From Cervus elaphus (taxonomy: Eukaryota > Chordata > Mammalia > Artiodactyla > Cervidae): 64,000 nucleotides of DNA. The number at the start of each line of letters is the position of its first letter. Position 1 is the first letter of the stretch. The position numbers and the translations under genes were made by a program. The notes beneath the pieces are model-generated. The model was not told where the DNA came from, did not search any database, and worked only from the letters and a program-made list of their open reading frames with translations. The DNA lies in contig NC_057847.1 in the NCBI RefSeq assembly GCF_910594005.1, forward strand, positions 20,248,001 to 20,312,000, written 5' to 3'. This document shows positions 34,684 to 45,630 of this stretch, one piece after another.

Positions 34684-34806
34684 CCACTCCAGTATTCTTG
34701 CCAGAAGAATCCCATGGACAGAGGAGCCTGGTGGGCTATGGTCCAGTGGGGGGAGGGGTGGGATGCAAAGAGTCGGACATAACTGCAGTGACTTAGCATG
34801 CACACA

Positions 34807-35000
34807 CATAATTTTTATACTTTCTGCGTCTTTCACACCTGTTCTGCCTTCAGTGTACTGTCCCTCTTTTGTTCCTGACACTTTCATTCTTTGAAAATCA
34901 TTTTAAGCATCCTCTACTGTAGGACATGTGCCATGAGTCCTCTTTCAATTCATAGTCGAATTATAACCATGATTTTGTGGACCCATTCATCCATTAATCT
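34807..35000. other. Unassigned DNA
   Basis: Nothing recognised. Confidence 0.4.
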
Positions 35001-35011
35001 ATTCAATATAA

Positions 35012-35146
35012 TGACGTGAAAGTGAAGTGAAATCACTCAGTTGTGTCTGACTCTTTGCAACCCCATGAACTGTAGCCTACCAGGCTCCTCTGTTCATGGG
35101 GTTCTCCAGGCAAGAATACTGGAGTGGGTTGCCATTTCCTTCTCCA
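35012..35146 (-). mobile_element. Truncated BOV-A-type SINE (minus) with 11-bp duplication
   Basis: Starts 'tgacgtgaaagtgaagtg', ends 'tttccttctcca'. Only the 3' half is present. The exact 11-mers attcaatataa lie at 35001-35011 and 35147-35157. Confidence 0.93.
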
Positions 35147-35157
35147 ATTCAATATAA

Positions 35158-35848
35158 GTATCTACTTAATAATTTAATAATTTGTTAAGTAATAAAATAT
35201 ATCAAATACTTCTGTGCCATGCACTGTCTCTGCTCTGTGCCCCTACTTCTAATATTTAAACACATTGCACTATAGTACTTGATTTATAATATATCTGCTG
35301 TATTCATTATTAACACTTTGAATATAAGTACACTGCTTTATTTGGTTTAATCTTCCAAGAACCTAACCAATTATTAAGCACAGAAGTTGCTGAGAAAGTG
35401 AACGTGAAGGAATAAATGTCAGAAACTGATTGGTCGGTATAGGTGTTAAGTTCTAGGCAATGGTCCCTTTGAAAATCTGATCACTGTAAATTCTACTCTG
35501 AGAAAAACATCACATAAAGCCATATGTCCAAAATCAAATTTTGCATCAAGCTGAATGAAGTAGGCATTAATGGGAAAGAGAAGCTAACAAGGATTGAGAG
35601 AGGAGAAGCAGTTGCAGCAAGGCATCTCTCAAGTCAAATCTGCAAGTGCTGACGAGGAGCTGGAGTCCTTTTACGTATCTTTAAGAGTGAACTTCTCTGA
35701 ACCAGACTTGCATTCATAAAGGAGTGAAACTCAATGAAATATTGTTAGTATTATTATTTGTAGGCCTTATGCAATTGTAAATGCATCTTCCATTATCTCA
35801 AAATACATCACAACCTTATTATAACTGTGATTCTATAAATTTCTCTAT
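35158..35848. other. Unassigned AT-rich DNA, no gene seen
   Basis: No exon or repeat recognised. Confidence 0.4.
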
Positions 35849-35866
35849 CAAATATTACTATGTCTT

Positions 35867-36366
35867 TTTTTTTAAATTTATTTATTTTTTTATTATTATT
35901 ATTTTTTTTTTCCAGTGGGTTTGTCATACATTGATATGAATCAGCCATGGATTTACATGTATTCCCAATCCCGATCCCCCCTCCCACCTCCCTCTCCACC
36001 CGATTCCTCTGGGTCTTCCCAGTGCACCAGGCCCGAGCACTTGTCTCATGCATCCCACCTGGGCTGGTGATCTGTTTCACCATAGATAGTATACATGCTG
36101 TTCTTTTGAAATATCCCACCCTCACCTTCTCCCACAGAGTTCAAAAGTCTGTTCTGTATTTCTGTGTCTCTTTTTCTGTTTTGCATATAGGGTTATCGTT
36201 ATCACCTTTCTAAATTCCATATATATGTGTTAGTATGCTGTAATGTTCTTTATCTTTCTGGCTTACTTCACTCTGTATAATGGGCTCCAGCTTCATCCAC
36301 CTCATTAGGACTGGTTCAAATGAATTCTTTTTAACGGCTGAGTAATATTCCATGGTGTATATGTAC
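35867..36366 (-). mobile_element. L1 3' segment of an inverted insertion
   Basis: Antisense tail at 35862-35911 followed by the L1 3' untranslated region and the extreme ORF2 3' end to 'attccatggtgtatatgtac'. It shares one target-site duplication with the next segment, so both came from one event. Confidence 0.93.
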
Positions 36367-36691
36367 TAAACAGACATTTCTCCAAAGAAGACATACAGAT
36401 GGCTAACAAACACATGAAAAGATGCTCAACATCACTCATTATTAGAGAAATGCAAATCAAGACCACAATGAGGTCCCATTACACGCCAGTCAGGATGGCT
36501 GCTATCCAAAAGTCTACAAGCAATAAATGCTGGAGAGGGTGTGGAGAAAAGGGAACCCTCTTACACTGTTGGTGGGAATGCAAACTAGTACAGCCGCTAT
36601 GGAAAACAGTGTGGAGATTTCTTAAAAAACTGGAAATAGAACTGCCATATGACCCAGCAATCCCACTTCTGGGCATACACACTGAGGAAAC
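36367..36691 (+). mobile_element. L1 upstream segment in inverted orientation
   Basis: Starting 'aaacagacatttctccaaag' and ending 'gggcatacacactgaggaaa', this is L1 ORF2 sequence on the plus strand, upstream in L1 order of the neighbouring minus-strand segment. About 150 bp of ORF2 between the two segments is missing at the junction. Opposite orientation plus a small deletion is the pattern explained by twin priming. A 112-residue ORF2 frame (36399-36737) reads through it: KRCSTSLIIREMQIKTTMR, LLHCWWECKLVQPLWKT, PAIPLLGIHTEET. Confidence 0.93.
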
Positions 36692-36709
36692 CAAATATTA
36701 CTATGTCTT

Positions 36710-37225
36710 AAAAATTCTTACGGGAGTACAGTTTTGAAATCAAGTTATAATCCCCCCTCCCACTTTCCAGATATAAACCAACAAATTACACAACAATTAC
36801 CATTCAGTTTTATTGCTACACTTAATAAGTTGTCCAAGTTTGTCCAATAAAGATAAAAATCTGTTTATTAATGACTCATAAATTTGTTTGCACTTTAAAT
36901 TTTCTCTTTTAATAGATATATACTCAATTGTTAGCATTCATTCATAAAAATATTCTAAATCTGTCTTGTTTGTTCTTACATATAGCTATTAAAGAAAAGA
37001 TTAAGCATGCTGTGTTTGAGGGCAGAATGGCAAACACATACAGTATTACAATACAGAAGTAGTGATATTTAGCTTTAATTATAAGTTTAAATTAGATGTG
37101 TAAGTCAATAAAAATGCATAAATGTGTTAAAAGGCCATAGCATTTTCGCTGGCCTACCTCTTGTTCAGAGAGATTTAAAGAATTAAAGATAAATGACAAA
37201 AGCTTCATAGAATATGATTAGTTGA
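36710..37225. other. Unassigned AT-rich DNA, no gene seen
   Basis: Nothing recognised. Confidence 0.4.
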
Positions 37226-37480
37226 TTATGAGAGATCAAAAAAGGTTTCACGATGGGGGAAGAATGGATTGGGAGTTTGGATTAGCAGATGCAAACTATT
37301 GTACACAGAATGGATAAAGAGCAAGGTAGCTTGTATGGCAAGGAAACTGTAATCAATATTCTGTAATAAGCCATAATGGAAAAGAATATGAAAAACAATA
37401 TATATGCATAACTGAACCACTTTGCTATACATCAGAAATGAACACAATACCATAGATCAACTATAATAAATGTTTTTAAA
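37226..37480 (+). mobile_element. Older artiodactyl L1 3' end (plus)
   Basis: 'agtttggattagcagatgc', 'gaatggataaagagcaagg', 'accactttgctatacatcag' and 'gatcaactataataaatg' give the L1 3' untranslated order, with an A-rich end. It is more diverged than the L1 copies at 30-37 kb. Confidence 0.8.
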
Positions 37481-38880
37481 AGAAGGATTTCTAGCCTGAT
37501 TGACTAGTCACATAGAGTAACTATAGGTAAACAGGAAAATCAAAATGAGGAAGAAGAAAATTTATTAGAAATTAATGAGTTTGGCTTAAAGGCACTGAAT
37601 CAAATGTTTCTGTAGGATATCAAAATGACAATAAACATTTATACACCACTTTTCTTCCTGAAGTCACATACATAATAAAGAGGTGACCCCTTTTCCTTAA
37701 TGATAAAAGGAATGCCAAGATGTTGCTCCTTTCCCAAAACACTGCCCCCCAGATAAGCACACTGGCCACAGGGTGAGGTTTTCTTCCACTGAGGCCTCCT
37801 AATGACTGTCCACTTCAAAAAGCAAGAGTTCTTTTTATTGCCAAAATGCACCCTCTGTCAACCTTCAGACAAGAACCATCTTGCTTTAAGGAAGAAGTGT
37901 ATTACTCAGCATAGGCTAGACTATGTATTAACTCCCAAATCTAAATGAATTAATTAAAGTTTATCTTTCCCTCACAAAGTCTTTTGTCATTTGTGTGACT
38001 CCCTAGGGCAAGTGTCCACTCTGAAGTCACTCAGCAATCCAAGCAGCTTTGATCTTATGATACCACTGTTTCAATATGTGGTCTGTATGCTCACCACTGG
38101 GGAAATGAAGAGAAGCTGCCAGGCTGCACAATGGGTCTGGTGTTTGACTGTATGAATCTGGCCAATCTGAAACTATTTTTCCCAGAAGTGCCTTCCCCTT
38201 TAAGTTTCCCAATTAGAAGTGGCCAACAGTAAGAATAGTCCAACATTTGGAAGGCAGAACTGAAACAGTAGCAGTTATCCTCTGAAAGTCATCATGGCCA
38301 GAAACAATGAGAGACAGACGTAGAGCTATCAGCAGATTCCACCTTGTCTTTGCTCTTTCCACAATGACAGATGCAGTGGTGCAGAAGATTTCAGCTTCAT
38401 CTGACTATCCCCAGCCTCTCTCATCAACAGTAATTTCCATTTCCCCACCAGTCACAGAGGCAATAACCCTCTGTGGATTTCCTTAGTTGTTTTTCTTCAC
38501 AGTCCCACGCTAGCAGGTAGACACATCTGCTTCACAAATTCCCTGACAAGCACCAATTTATCCACCTGTGTCAGTGCTTCAGCAGTACTACTTTATGGTT
38601 TTTCAATGATCTGCAAATTGCCCTTTTACACTCTTACTTTTCCGTCTCCTACAATTTCGTAAATTCTTATCCAACAATAAAACCCTTGATCCACAATACT
38701 CATAGTGGTTCTGCTTTCCTGACTCATGTACTGCTACACTGATCTGCTGCAATGATCAGTACTAAGGCAGTTCCAGGGGAACAGAAACTTAAGGATGAAA
38801 AAAAAAAGAGTTCACTGACTAAAGAGTAATACAGGCATTAATGATCCTGTTGCCAGCGGTAAAGGGAAGTCTGATGTTCT
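37481..38880. other. Old repeat-like DNA, class not settled
   Basis: 37900-38230 ('cagcataggctagactatg', 'attaaagtttatctttccc', 'gggcaagtgtccactctgaag') has the order of a widespread mammalian repeat in antisense, but I cannot name it. The remainder is unassigned. No gene seen. Confidence 0.35.
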
Positions 38881-39389
38881 GCAACATACAGGGGCAAAAC
38901 TGTCACTTAAATTGTTTCTTATACCCAGATAGAAGGCAGGGCTTTAGGTGATCATGTGTTTGCTCTTACAAGAAATTTTAATATAAATAAAAGTATAACA
39001 GATTGGCTGTTTCTTCTAAGTACACTAGAAAACATGAGTTTGATGGACTCGGGATGTTAAATTCCCACCTCAATGATGGTTAAAGAAACAAAGTCTCTCT
39101 GCCTGCTCCAAAAAGTTACCCATATTTCTTTAGTTGTAGGTCAAGATTTCTGAGAACAAAGCTTGAGGTCCAATGCCCTGCTCGGCTGAATGACAACCCC
39201 AATTCCCAACCTCATAGTGAAAGGTAGTGAGAAAGAATGGGCCCTAAAACATATTTTGGGCAGATTCCAGTAAAGTATAGAACCCTGACTCCCTAGAGCA
39301 GCCCTTCTCACCTCGTCCAGGTGTGGAGATGGCCTCCTCTGAGGTAGTAATCTTGAAGGGATCTACCTGATGAATACCAGCTCCACTAA
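38881..39389. other. Possible upstream part of the ERVL provirus
   Basis: This lies directly before recognisable ERVL internal sequence, but no feature could be fixed here. Confidence 0.3.
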
Positions 39390-40010
39390 CTCTCCTTGCT
39401 TCTAGACTTACAACCAGAATTAAGTCCTGGCAAGTCCCAAGTGGTCAGGTTCAAAAATAAATACCATACTCCCAAAATATTTGCAAGGCTTTTTTCACTT
39501 GTACCACAATGGCTCGAAAGAGTGTTGAATTGTGGTAGAAGGAACATTATGTTGATTGTGCTGAATTTGTTGATATGGTAAGTGTCAATTGGGACTCATA
39601 GCTGCTATTGTAATAGGCAGCAGAACCAAAGTAGTAGTTAAAATGATTTGATCAACAGTGATCCTTAGCATTTGACAATTTTTCACAGTGTACCTAGGAG
39701 GGAGAACTAAACTCTTATTTAATTTGTGTAAGCAGAAATTACCTTGAAACAGAAGAAATGCCTAACTTGAATCATTAAAATAGTCATAATTCCTTAACCA
39801 ATTCCAAGACTTGAACCAGTTCAAGCCAATACTCGGAGCCATGTGGATAAAAGGAAGGCTGAGTCCCTTGAGGAAGGATCACAATACATTACCAAATAAT
39901 ATATTATAAATATTTTTCTTATCATTTCCTAAGGGACATGTGGCATTTTACCAGGGTGACCATGCATTGGAGAGGAAAACATTACCCAATTTTGAGGGAG
40001 TTATTGGACA

Positions 40011-40040
40011 CTGGCTCTGGATTGAGATAATTTTTGAAAA
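40011..40040 (+). pseudogene. ERVL protease relic
   Basis: The codons at 40017-40028 read DTGS, preceded by two leucines, the active-site signature of retroviral aspartic proteases. The frame stops soon after, so only the motif survives. Confidence 0.6.
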
Positions 40041-40449
40041 GCAAAAACACCACTGTGGGCCACTAGCTAGTCAAGGCTTTTAGAAGTTAGGTAATTAATG
40101 AAGTGTTGACATGATCTATGTCATAATAATTCCAGTGTGTCCCCAAAATCAACTCATGGTTCTTTCCCCACTTTTAGAGAGCATTATTGGAAAAGACAAG
40201 ATAAGCAGCCTGTAGAAACTCCACATCTGTTTCTTGACTAATGGAGTAAAGGCTAGTAGAGTATAGTGAGGAAGACCAACTAGAAACCTCCAGAACCACT
40301 TCTACACACCAAAATAATATAGTAAAGGCAGTGCTTCATTCCTGGAGATATTACAGTTCTAAGTATCAATATTAATTACTTGAAAGATACAGATGTGGTG
40401 ATTTCTACCACATTTGTATTCAACTTGCCTATTTTTCCTGTGCAAAGGA

Positions 40450-40570
40450 CAGATGGATCTTAAGATATTGACAGTGGATTACTGTAAACTTAAGCAGGTG
40501 GCAACTCCTATCACAGCTGCAGTTCCAGATGTGATTTCTTTACTAAAGTAAATTGACATGTTTCCTGGTA
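40450..40570 (+). pseudogene. ERVL reverse-transcriptase relic
   Basis: From 40471 the frame reads TVDYCKLKQV, then a short TPITAAVPDVISLL block, and hits a stop at 40549-40551. These words fall in the fingers part of the ERVL reverse transcriptase. The catalytic box was not found. The fragment is a broken relic. Confidence 0.65.
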
Positions 40571-41029
40571 TATTACTACTAAGTATATGGATGCTTTGAT
40601 TTTTAGTCAAGGGCTGATCATTTTTGTTTGCTGGATGGTCAGGGACTTGGGAAGGAACATGACTGGGTTTGGTGAAGCGGAGTTCTCGGGAAGTGTATGA
40701 GTGGATCTCTGAAAATAAGAACAGAGTATGAAGATATCTGCATCCTATATCAATGCCCGCCAAATAGCAACACCAGCAGAGAGGTTTCAATAATCAGGTG
40801 GAAGAGATTACTCACTCTATAGACGCCAGTCAGCCTCTCTTGACCTTGCTCCAACAGCTGAAATGTCAAGTGGCTATCGTAGTAAGGCGGAAAGTTACTT
40901 ATGATCTGAGCAAATGGGCTTCCATTCTCTCAACTGCTGGCTACTCAACCTGAGAACAACAGATTAACACTGAGTCGCAACGTTGTACAAGATTCCCCAG
41001 GGAAACCAGACATCTTCAGGCAGGTTGAT

Positions 41030-41725
41030 TACTTTTTGAGTCATTTCCTTCACTAAAGGGACATCAATTTTTTCTCACTTGAGAAGACACTTATTTTGGA
41101 TACAGATTTGCAATCCTAGCCCACAAGTCTTTAACCAAAACTACCAATGGTAAACTTATAGAATGCCTTATCTACCAGCGTTGTGTTCCATCCTGCATTG
41201 CTTCTGTTCCAGGAAATATTTTTACAGTAAAAGCAGCAATGGGCTTTTGCTCAGTAAATTCACTGATCTCACCATATTTCCCAGAAGCAATGAAATGGTC
41301 TTTCAAAGACTCTGATACAGTGACAACTAGATGATCACTTTTGGAAGTTCAGGTAACGCCCTAAGCATTTAGTACATGCTCTGAATCAATGCCCAATATA
41401 TGATTTTGGGTTTTTCTTCTCCACAGCCAAGCTTCACTGGTTGGAGAAACAAGGAATAGAATGTGGAATAGCTCTTGCCCTGTTACTCCTAATGATGTGT
41501 TAGCAAATTTTGGTCTCCTGTCTCCACTAATTTAGGACCTACTATTATAGAGATCTTTGCTCCAGAGGAAGGGATGCTTCTAATGGGGGAAACACAACCA
41601 TAGTTCCCAAAATCTGAAGTTGAAATTGCCACCTGGTCACTTCTCACAGCAATGACTCAGATGTCAGAGAAGGAACTAATTGTGGTGAATAGAATAACCA
41701 ATGACTACCAAGAGAAACTGTGTAA
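41030..41725 (+). pseudogene. ERVL integrase relic
   Basis: Sequence words follow the order of the ERVL integrase core and C-terminal region ('gacacttattttggatacag', 'caaaactaccaatggtaaac', 'gaatgccttatctacc', 'tgctctgaatcaatgcccaa'). Frameshifts and deletions leave no long open frame. Integrase joins proviral ends to host DNA. This copy cannot. Confidence 0.65.
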
Positions 41726-42246
41726 TTGACAGAATTCTAAGATGGCTCCCCAAATTCCCACTCCCTAGCATACATGCTAATATAATTCCCTCCCCTGAAT
41801 GTGCCCAAGACCTGTGAATATGGACAGATAGACATTCCTTGATTAGATTGCATTATCTAAGATTCAGTTTCTCCTGCTGCATTTGAAGAATGAAGCCCTC
41901 ATGTTGCAGATAAGAGGGTCACACACTAAGGACCTAAAAGAGGCTTTCCTAAGGCCTGAAAGTGACTCTCTCCTCCCACCAATGCACAGAGAGTAACTGG
42001 GATCTCAGTCCTGAAACCACTGGGAACTGAATTCTGCCAACTTAGTAAATAACCCCAAGTATCAGATGAGATCAAAGTCACAACTGACCACTTGGTTTCA
42101 ACCTGAGGAGACCCTGAGGAGAGGACCCAGTTAAACTATACCAATACTCCTGACCCAAGGAAATTCTAAGATAATAAATGTGTAATATATTAAATCACTG
42201 AATTTGTTATAACTTGGTTTGCAACAGTAGAAATCTAATGCATTTG
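41726..42246 (+). mobile_element. LTR-like (MaLR type?) insertion in the ERVL
   Basis: 'attctaagatggctccccaa' at the left, 'aactgaattctgccaact' in the centre, 'gataataaatgtgtaatata' and 'cagtagaaatctaatgc' at the right follow the order of a common mammalian repeat with an LTR-like end. ERVL words resume beyond it. The family is not certain. Confidence 0.5.
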
Positions 42247-42332
42247 TGTTGCTTGCTTACAGCAGGGGAAGAGGCAGTCTGTGACACAGGTGATCCTCCA
42301 CCTATGTCATAGGTAACATAGGTTAACCTCTT
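42247..42332 (+). mobile_element. ERVL fragment between insertions
   Basis: 'ggggaagaggcagtctgtg' and 'acaggtgatcctcc' continue the ERVL order and stop at the SINE. Confidence 0.45.
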
Positions 42333-42546
42333 GTGCTAAGTCACTTCAATTGTGTCTGACTCTTTGTCATCCTATAGACTGTAGACTGCCAGTCTCCTAT
42401 GTCCATGGGATTCCCCAAGCAAGAATACTGGAGTGGGCTGCCATTTCCTAGTTCAGAAGATCTCCCTGATCCAGGGATCAAACGTCTCTTGCATCTCCTG
42501 CATTGGCAGGCAGGTTCTTTATCACTGAGCTACCTGGGAAGCCCAG
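42333..42546 (-). mobile_element. Bov-tA SINE (minus) inside the ERVL
   Basis: Starts 'tgtgctaagtcacttcaattg', ends 'gctacctgggaagccca'. Flanks share 'acctctt' at 42326-42332 and just right of the SINE, a probable target-site duplication. Confidence 0.92.
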
Positions 42547-42865
42547 GCCACCTCTTAGGACTCCTATATTCTTCCAATAAAAACTTACTGAAACAGTACA
42601 AAAATTTAAAATAATCAGAACTGCTAATGGCATAGACTTTTCAGGAATACAGATTTGGGATATCCCACCAGTTAAAAAATACAAAAACTATGATCAGCTA
42701 AGCTGCTTACTAAGGGCAAAGGGAATATGGAATGTGTGTTAGAAGAAGGAAATTATAAATGCAAGCTGCAACCATGTACAAACTTAAGACTGTAGTAGTT
42801 ATGAGTATTTCCTCCTCTGATATGAATGTATTTGTGCATGTATATCCATAACCACCATTGCTCTA
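42547..42865 (+). mobile_element. ERVL fragment, 3' end of the internal region
   Basis: 'aactgctaatggcatagac', 'cttttcaggaatacagattt', 'agggcaaagggaatatgg' and 'gttatgagtatttcctcc' match the end of the ERVL internal sequence in order. The 3' LTR was not identified. Confidence 0.6.
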
Positions 42866-43072
42866 AAGTGTTAGTTGCTCAGTCCTGTTTGACTCTTTGA
42901 GACCCCATGGACTGTAACCTGCCAAGCTCCTCTATCCATGGAATTCTCCAGGCTAAAATACTGGAGTGGGTAGCCACTCCCTTCTCCAGGGGATCTTACC
43001 AACCCAGGGATTTTACCCGGTCTCCTGCATCGTAGGCAGATTCTTCACTCTCTGAGTCACCAGGGAAGTCCC
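42866..43072 (-). mobile_element. Bov-tA SINE (minus)
   Basis: Full minus copy from 'gtgttagttgctcagtcc' to 'gagtcaccagggaagtccca'. Confidence 0.92.
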
Positions 43073-43084
43073 AGGTACACCCAT

Positions 43085-43276
43085 GAAGTGAAGTGAAGTG
43101 AAGTGAAAGTCGCTCAGTTCTGTCTGATTCTTTGTGACCCCATGGACTATACAGTCCATGGAATTCTCCAGGCTAGAATACTGGAGCGGGTAGTCGTTCT
43201 CTTCTCCAGGTGATTGAACCCAGGTCTCCAGCATTACAGGTGGATTCTTTACCAGCTGAGCCATCAAAGAAGCCCA
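43085..43276 (-). mobile_element. Bov-tA SINE (minus) with (gaagt)n tail
   Basis: The tail repeat 'gaagtgaagtgaagtgaag' at 43085-43105 precedes 'agtcgctcagttctgtctg' and the body, which ends 'gccatcaaagaagccca'. A deletion removes part of the centre. Confidence 0.92.
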
Positions 43277-43367
43277 TATATATCCATATGTTTAGGTAAA
43301 TAGATATGTTAATCAATCCTTTTATTTATTATTTTTCTACCTATTTCCCTACTCTATAACACATGTT

Positions 43368-43643
43368 CAGAGAAGGCAATGGCACCCCACTCCAGTACTC
43401 TTGCCTGGAAAATCCCATGGACAGAGGAACCTTGTAGGCTGCAGTCCATGGAGTCGCTATGAGTCAGACACGACTGAGCGACTTCACGTTCACTTCTCAC
43501 TTCCATGCATTGGAGAAGGAAATGGCAACCCACTCCAGTGTTCTTGCCTGGAGAATCCCAGGGACAGGAGAGCCTGGTGGGCTGCCGTCTAATGGGGTTA
43601 CACAGAGTCAGACATGACTGAAGCGACTTAGCAGCAGCAGCGG
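43368..43643 (+). mobile_element. BOV-A2 dimeric SINE (plus) with 12-bp duplication
   Basis: Two BovB-tail-derived monomers in tandem (cagagaaggcaatggcacc and ggagaaggaaatggcaacc) ending with a (cag)n tract. Exact 12-mers ataacacatgtt lie at 43356-43367 and 43644-43655. Confidence 0.95.
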
Positions 43644-43655
43644 ATAACACATGTT

Positions 43656-43887
43656 AATAGCAGTTAACATGTCAAAGGGGAAGTATGACTCAGCTAGAAA
43701 AAGAATAAATGTCACCCAAAGATAGCGTCTTAGTGTCCTCTTTTGGAAAAGGATGCAGTGTTAGCACGTTTTCAGTTGCATGTAGCTGTGTTATGTTAGG
43801 AAACATGTTATGTTAGAAAACTTACACAAGTGAGCAGTAGTGATGCTTACTGTTTCTTTTTTGTTTTTGCTTTTCACTTTTTAGTCA
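43656..43887. other. Unassigned DNA
   Basis: Nothing recognised. Confidence 0.4.
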
Positions 43888-44040
43888 ATATACTTTATTT
43901 CCCCAAACTTTAAACTTTTTATTTTGTATTAGGGTATAGCTGATAAACGATGTTGTGGTAGTTTCAGGTGAATAACAAAAGGGACTCAGCCACATATATA
44001 CATGTATCCATTCTCCCCCAAACCCTCCCTCCCATCTTTT
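43888..44040 (-). mobile_element. Older L1 3' end (minus)
   Basis: 'ctttttattttgtattaggg', 'gtagtttcaggtgaataac' and 'ggactcagccacatatata' are the antisense words of the older artiodactyl L1 3' end. Confidence 0.75.
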
Positions 44041-44927
44041 TTGTTTTTAAATGTTAATTATTTTAAAGGAAGGATAATAGCCATGTGCTAGTTATTTTTA
44101 AAACTGCCAGGAATATAAAAGTTATATCTTATAAAAGTCAAGATGTTCCCTTTTTCACTCTTCCAATAATTCTACTTAAAAGGAGTCCTTTATTTTATAA
44201 CAAGGTACAGGACGAAAGGTTTGTATTGAAGTTACATTCCACTCCTCTACAGAGTCCATTTACTTTCTACACCTATCACTGGTCAGGGGAGAAAGCAAAC
44301 TGCAAGGGTGAGTAAGACCCCATAAAATGCTTCTTAAAATAAAAGGTCTAACATCCTTGTTAAAAACAACAACAAAAGAACAAAAGTGAAAACCAGGACT
44401 AGATGGTAAGAAAACAGAGCAAAGAGCATCCTAACAAGTTAAACTGTAGATAGAGGAGAAGATAGGACAGCAATCTGAGAGCAATAAAGTTCTTAGAAGA
44501 TTTTTCTGAAATGGAGGAATCTGAACACATTTACAGAACCCAAGAATGATGTCAAATTGACAAAGGAGAAAAAAAAAAAAACAAACAAGATTGGTCAGTA
44601 AAGATGAAAGGCCGGAATAAAGATCATAAGGATAGAATGTACTTAAAAAATGAGAGGTTCCCATATCCCCTGCCAATGGAGAGAGACAGAACCAGGAACA
44701 AAGATGCCAAAAAGTTCTGATAGAGAAAGAAGTATAGTTTCTTTTTCTCTCCTCTCCCAACATACACCCACCCCCACTGAAAGCTTTTTTCCAATGACCA
44801 CAGCCAATAAATAATCAATACAAAATGAAATATTAAAAAGAAACATGCCTTACTTATATAGAGGTATGTCCTGGCTGAATCTAAATTAAGACTGCTACCG
44901 AAATGCAAGTCCATGTGCCCATTGCAC
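44041..44927. other. Unassigned DNA, no gene seen
   Basis: Three overlapping minus-strand frames (44431-44953) have no recognisable domain. An A13 tract lies at 44570-44582. Confidence 0.4.
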
Positions 44928-45630
44928 AGTGAGGCCAAATGAGACCAAAACATCAGAGTTTGGAACAGAGAAAGGTTTACTGAGGGCCAGGCAAGGAGAT
45001 GGGGTGGATCATGCCTTAAAAATCCGAAACTCCCCAGAAGCTTTCAGCAAAGTCCTTTTCTAGGAAAGGTGAGGGAGAGGCATGGTGAATTGTAAGCTTC
45101 TAGGTGTCAGACATCCTTTGTTCTTGAGGTCAGGCCATAGTCACGTAATGATGTTCCTATAAACCTCCACCAAAGGAAAGTTATTCTGTGTTCTGACAAG
45201 AAAGGGCCAGGTCCCCAGGCACAACTTTCCCCCTCTGAGGTCCAGTCCTGTCGGCTGCTGCTGCTGCTAAGTTACTTCAGTTGTGTCCGACTCTGTGCAA
45301 ACCCATAGACAGCAGCCCACCAGGTTCTGCCACCCCTGGGATTCTCCAGGCAAGAACACTGGAGTGGGTTGCCATTTCCTTCTCCAATGCATAAAAGTGA
45401 AAAGTGAAAGTGAAGTCACTCAGTTGTGTCCAACTCGTAGCAACCGCATGGACTGCAGCCCACCAGGCTCCTCCACCCATGGGATTTTCCAGGCGAGAGT
45501 ACTGGAGTGGGGTGCCATTGCCTTCTCCACCAGTCCTGTCTAAAAGGGGGCAAACCTCAGTTGAGTTTCCTCAGGGTCAGGACCCCAGGCCCTGTCTAGC
45601 TGTCATCAATGAAGGAGCCAGGTACCCAAG
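44928..45630 (-). mobile_element. Antisense LTR-like sequence A, carrying a SINE
   Basis: 'gagaaaggtttactgaggg' gives an antisense polyadenylation-like region, followed by 'gttctgacaagaaagggcc' and 'caactttccccctctgagg', the order of a ruminant LTR read backwards. The SINE at 45253-45529 is inserted within it. The boundaries are approximate. Confidence 0.5.
45253..45529 (-). mobile_element. BOV-A2 dimeric SINE (minus) with 11-bp duplication
   Basis: Starts with (gct)n at 45253-45267, then two monomers in antisense, ending 'gccattgccttctcca'. Exact 11-mers ccagtcctgtc lie at 45242-45252 and 45530-45540. Confidence 0.95.

Larger units (their letters stand above)
32320..34806 (+). mobile_element. 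Bov-tA SINE (plus) split by a 2.2-kb L1
   Basis: The left part is 32320-32447 ('ggggacactagtggtaaag' to 'cccactctagtattctt'). The right part is 34684-34806 ('ccactccagtattcttgcc' to 'cagtgacttagcatgc'). The 16-mer ccactctagtattctt / ccactccagtattctt (32432-32447 and 34684-34699, one mismatch) is SINE sequence duplicated by the L1 insertion. Confidence 0.95.
39390..41725 (+). mobile_element. Decayed class III (ERVL-type) endogenous retrovirus, gag-pol part
   Basis: Recognised in order on the plus strand: gag-like words (39400-39900), a protease active site, a reverse-transcriptase stretch and an integrase-like region. Stops and indels break every frame. ERVL proviruses are very old and present in all placental mammals, which fits the divergence. 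The copy cannot code for any viral protein. Confidence 0.7.

Noticed and set aside
34501..34894. Plus-strand frames across the L1/SINE junction
   Set aside because: They are antisense shadows of L1 ORF2 joined to SINE sequence.
43085..43105. Possible CRISPR-like or satellite array
   Set aside because: Only a short (gaagt)n SINE tail, with no spacers.
44431..44953. Overlapping minus frames of 67-110 residues rich in F, L and W
   Set aside because: Three frames overlap the same DNA and none shows a domain. Hydrophobic content follows from T-rich antisense codons.
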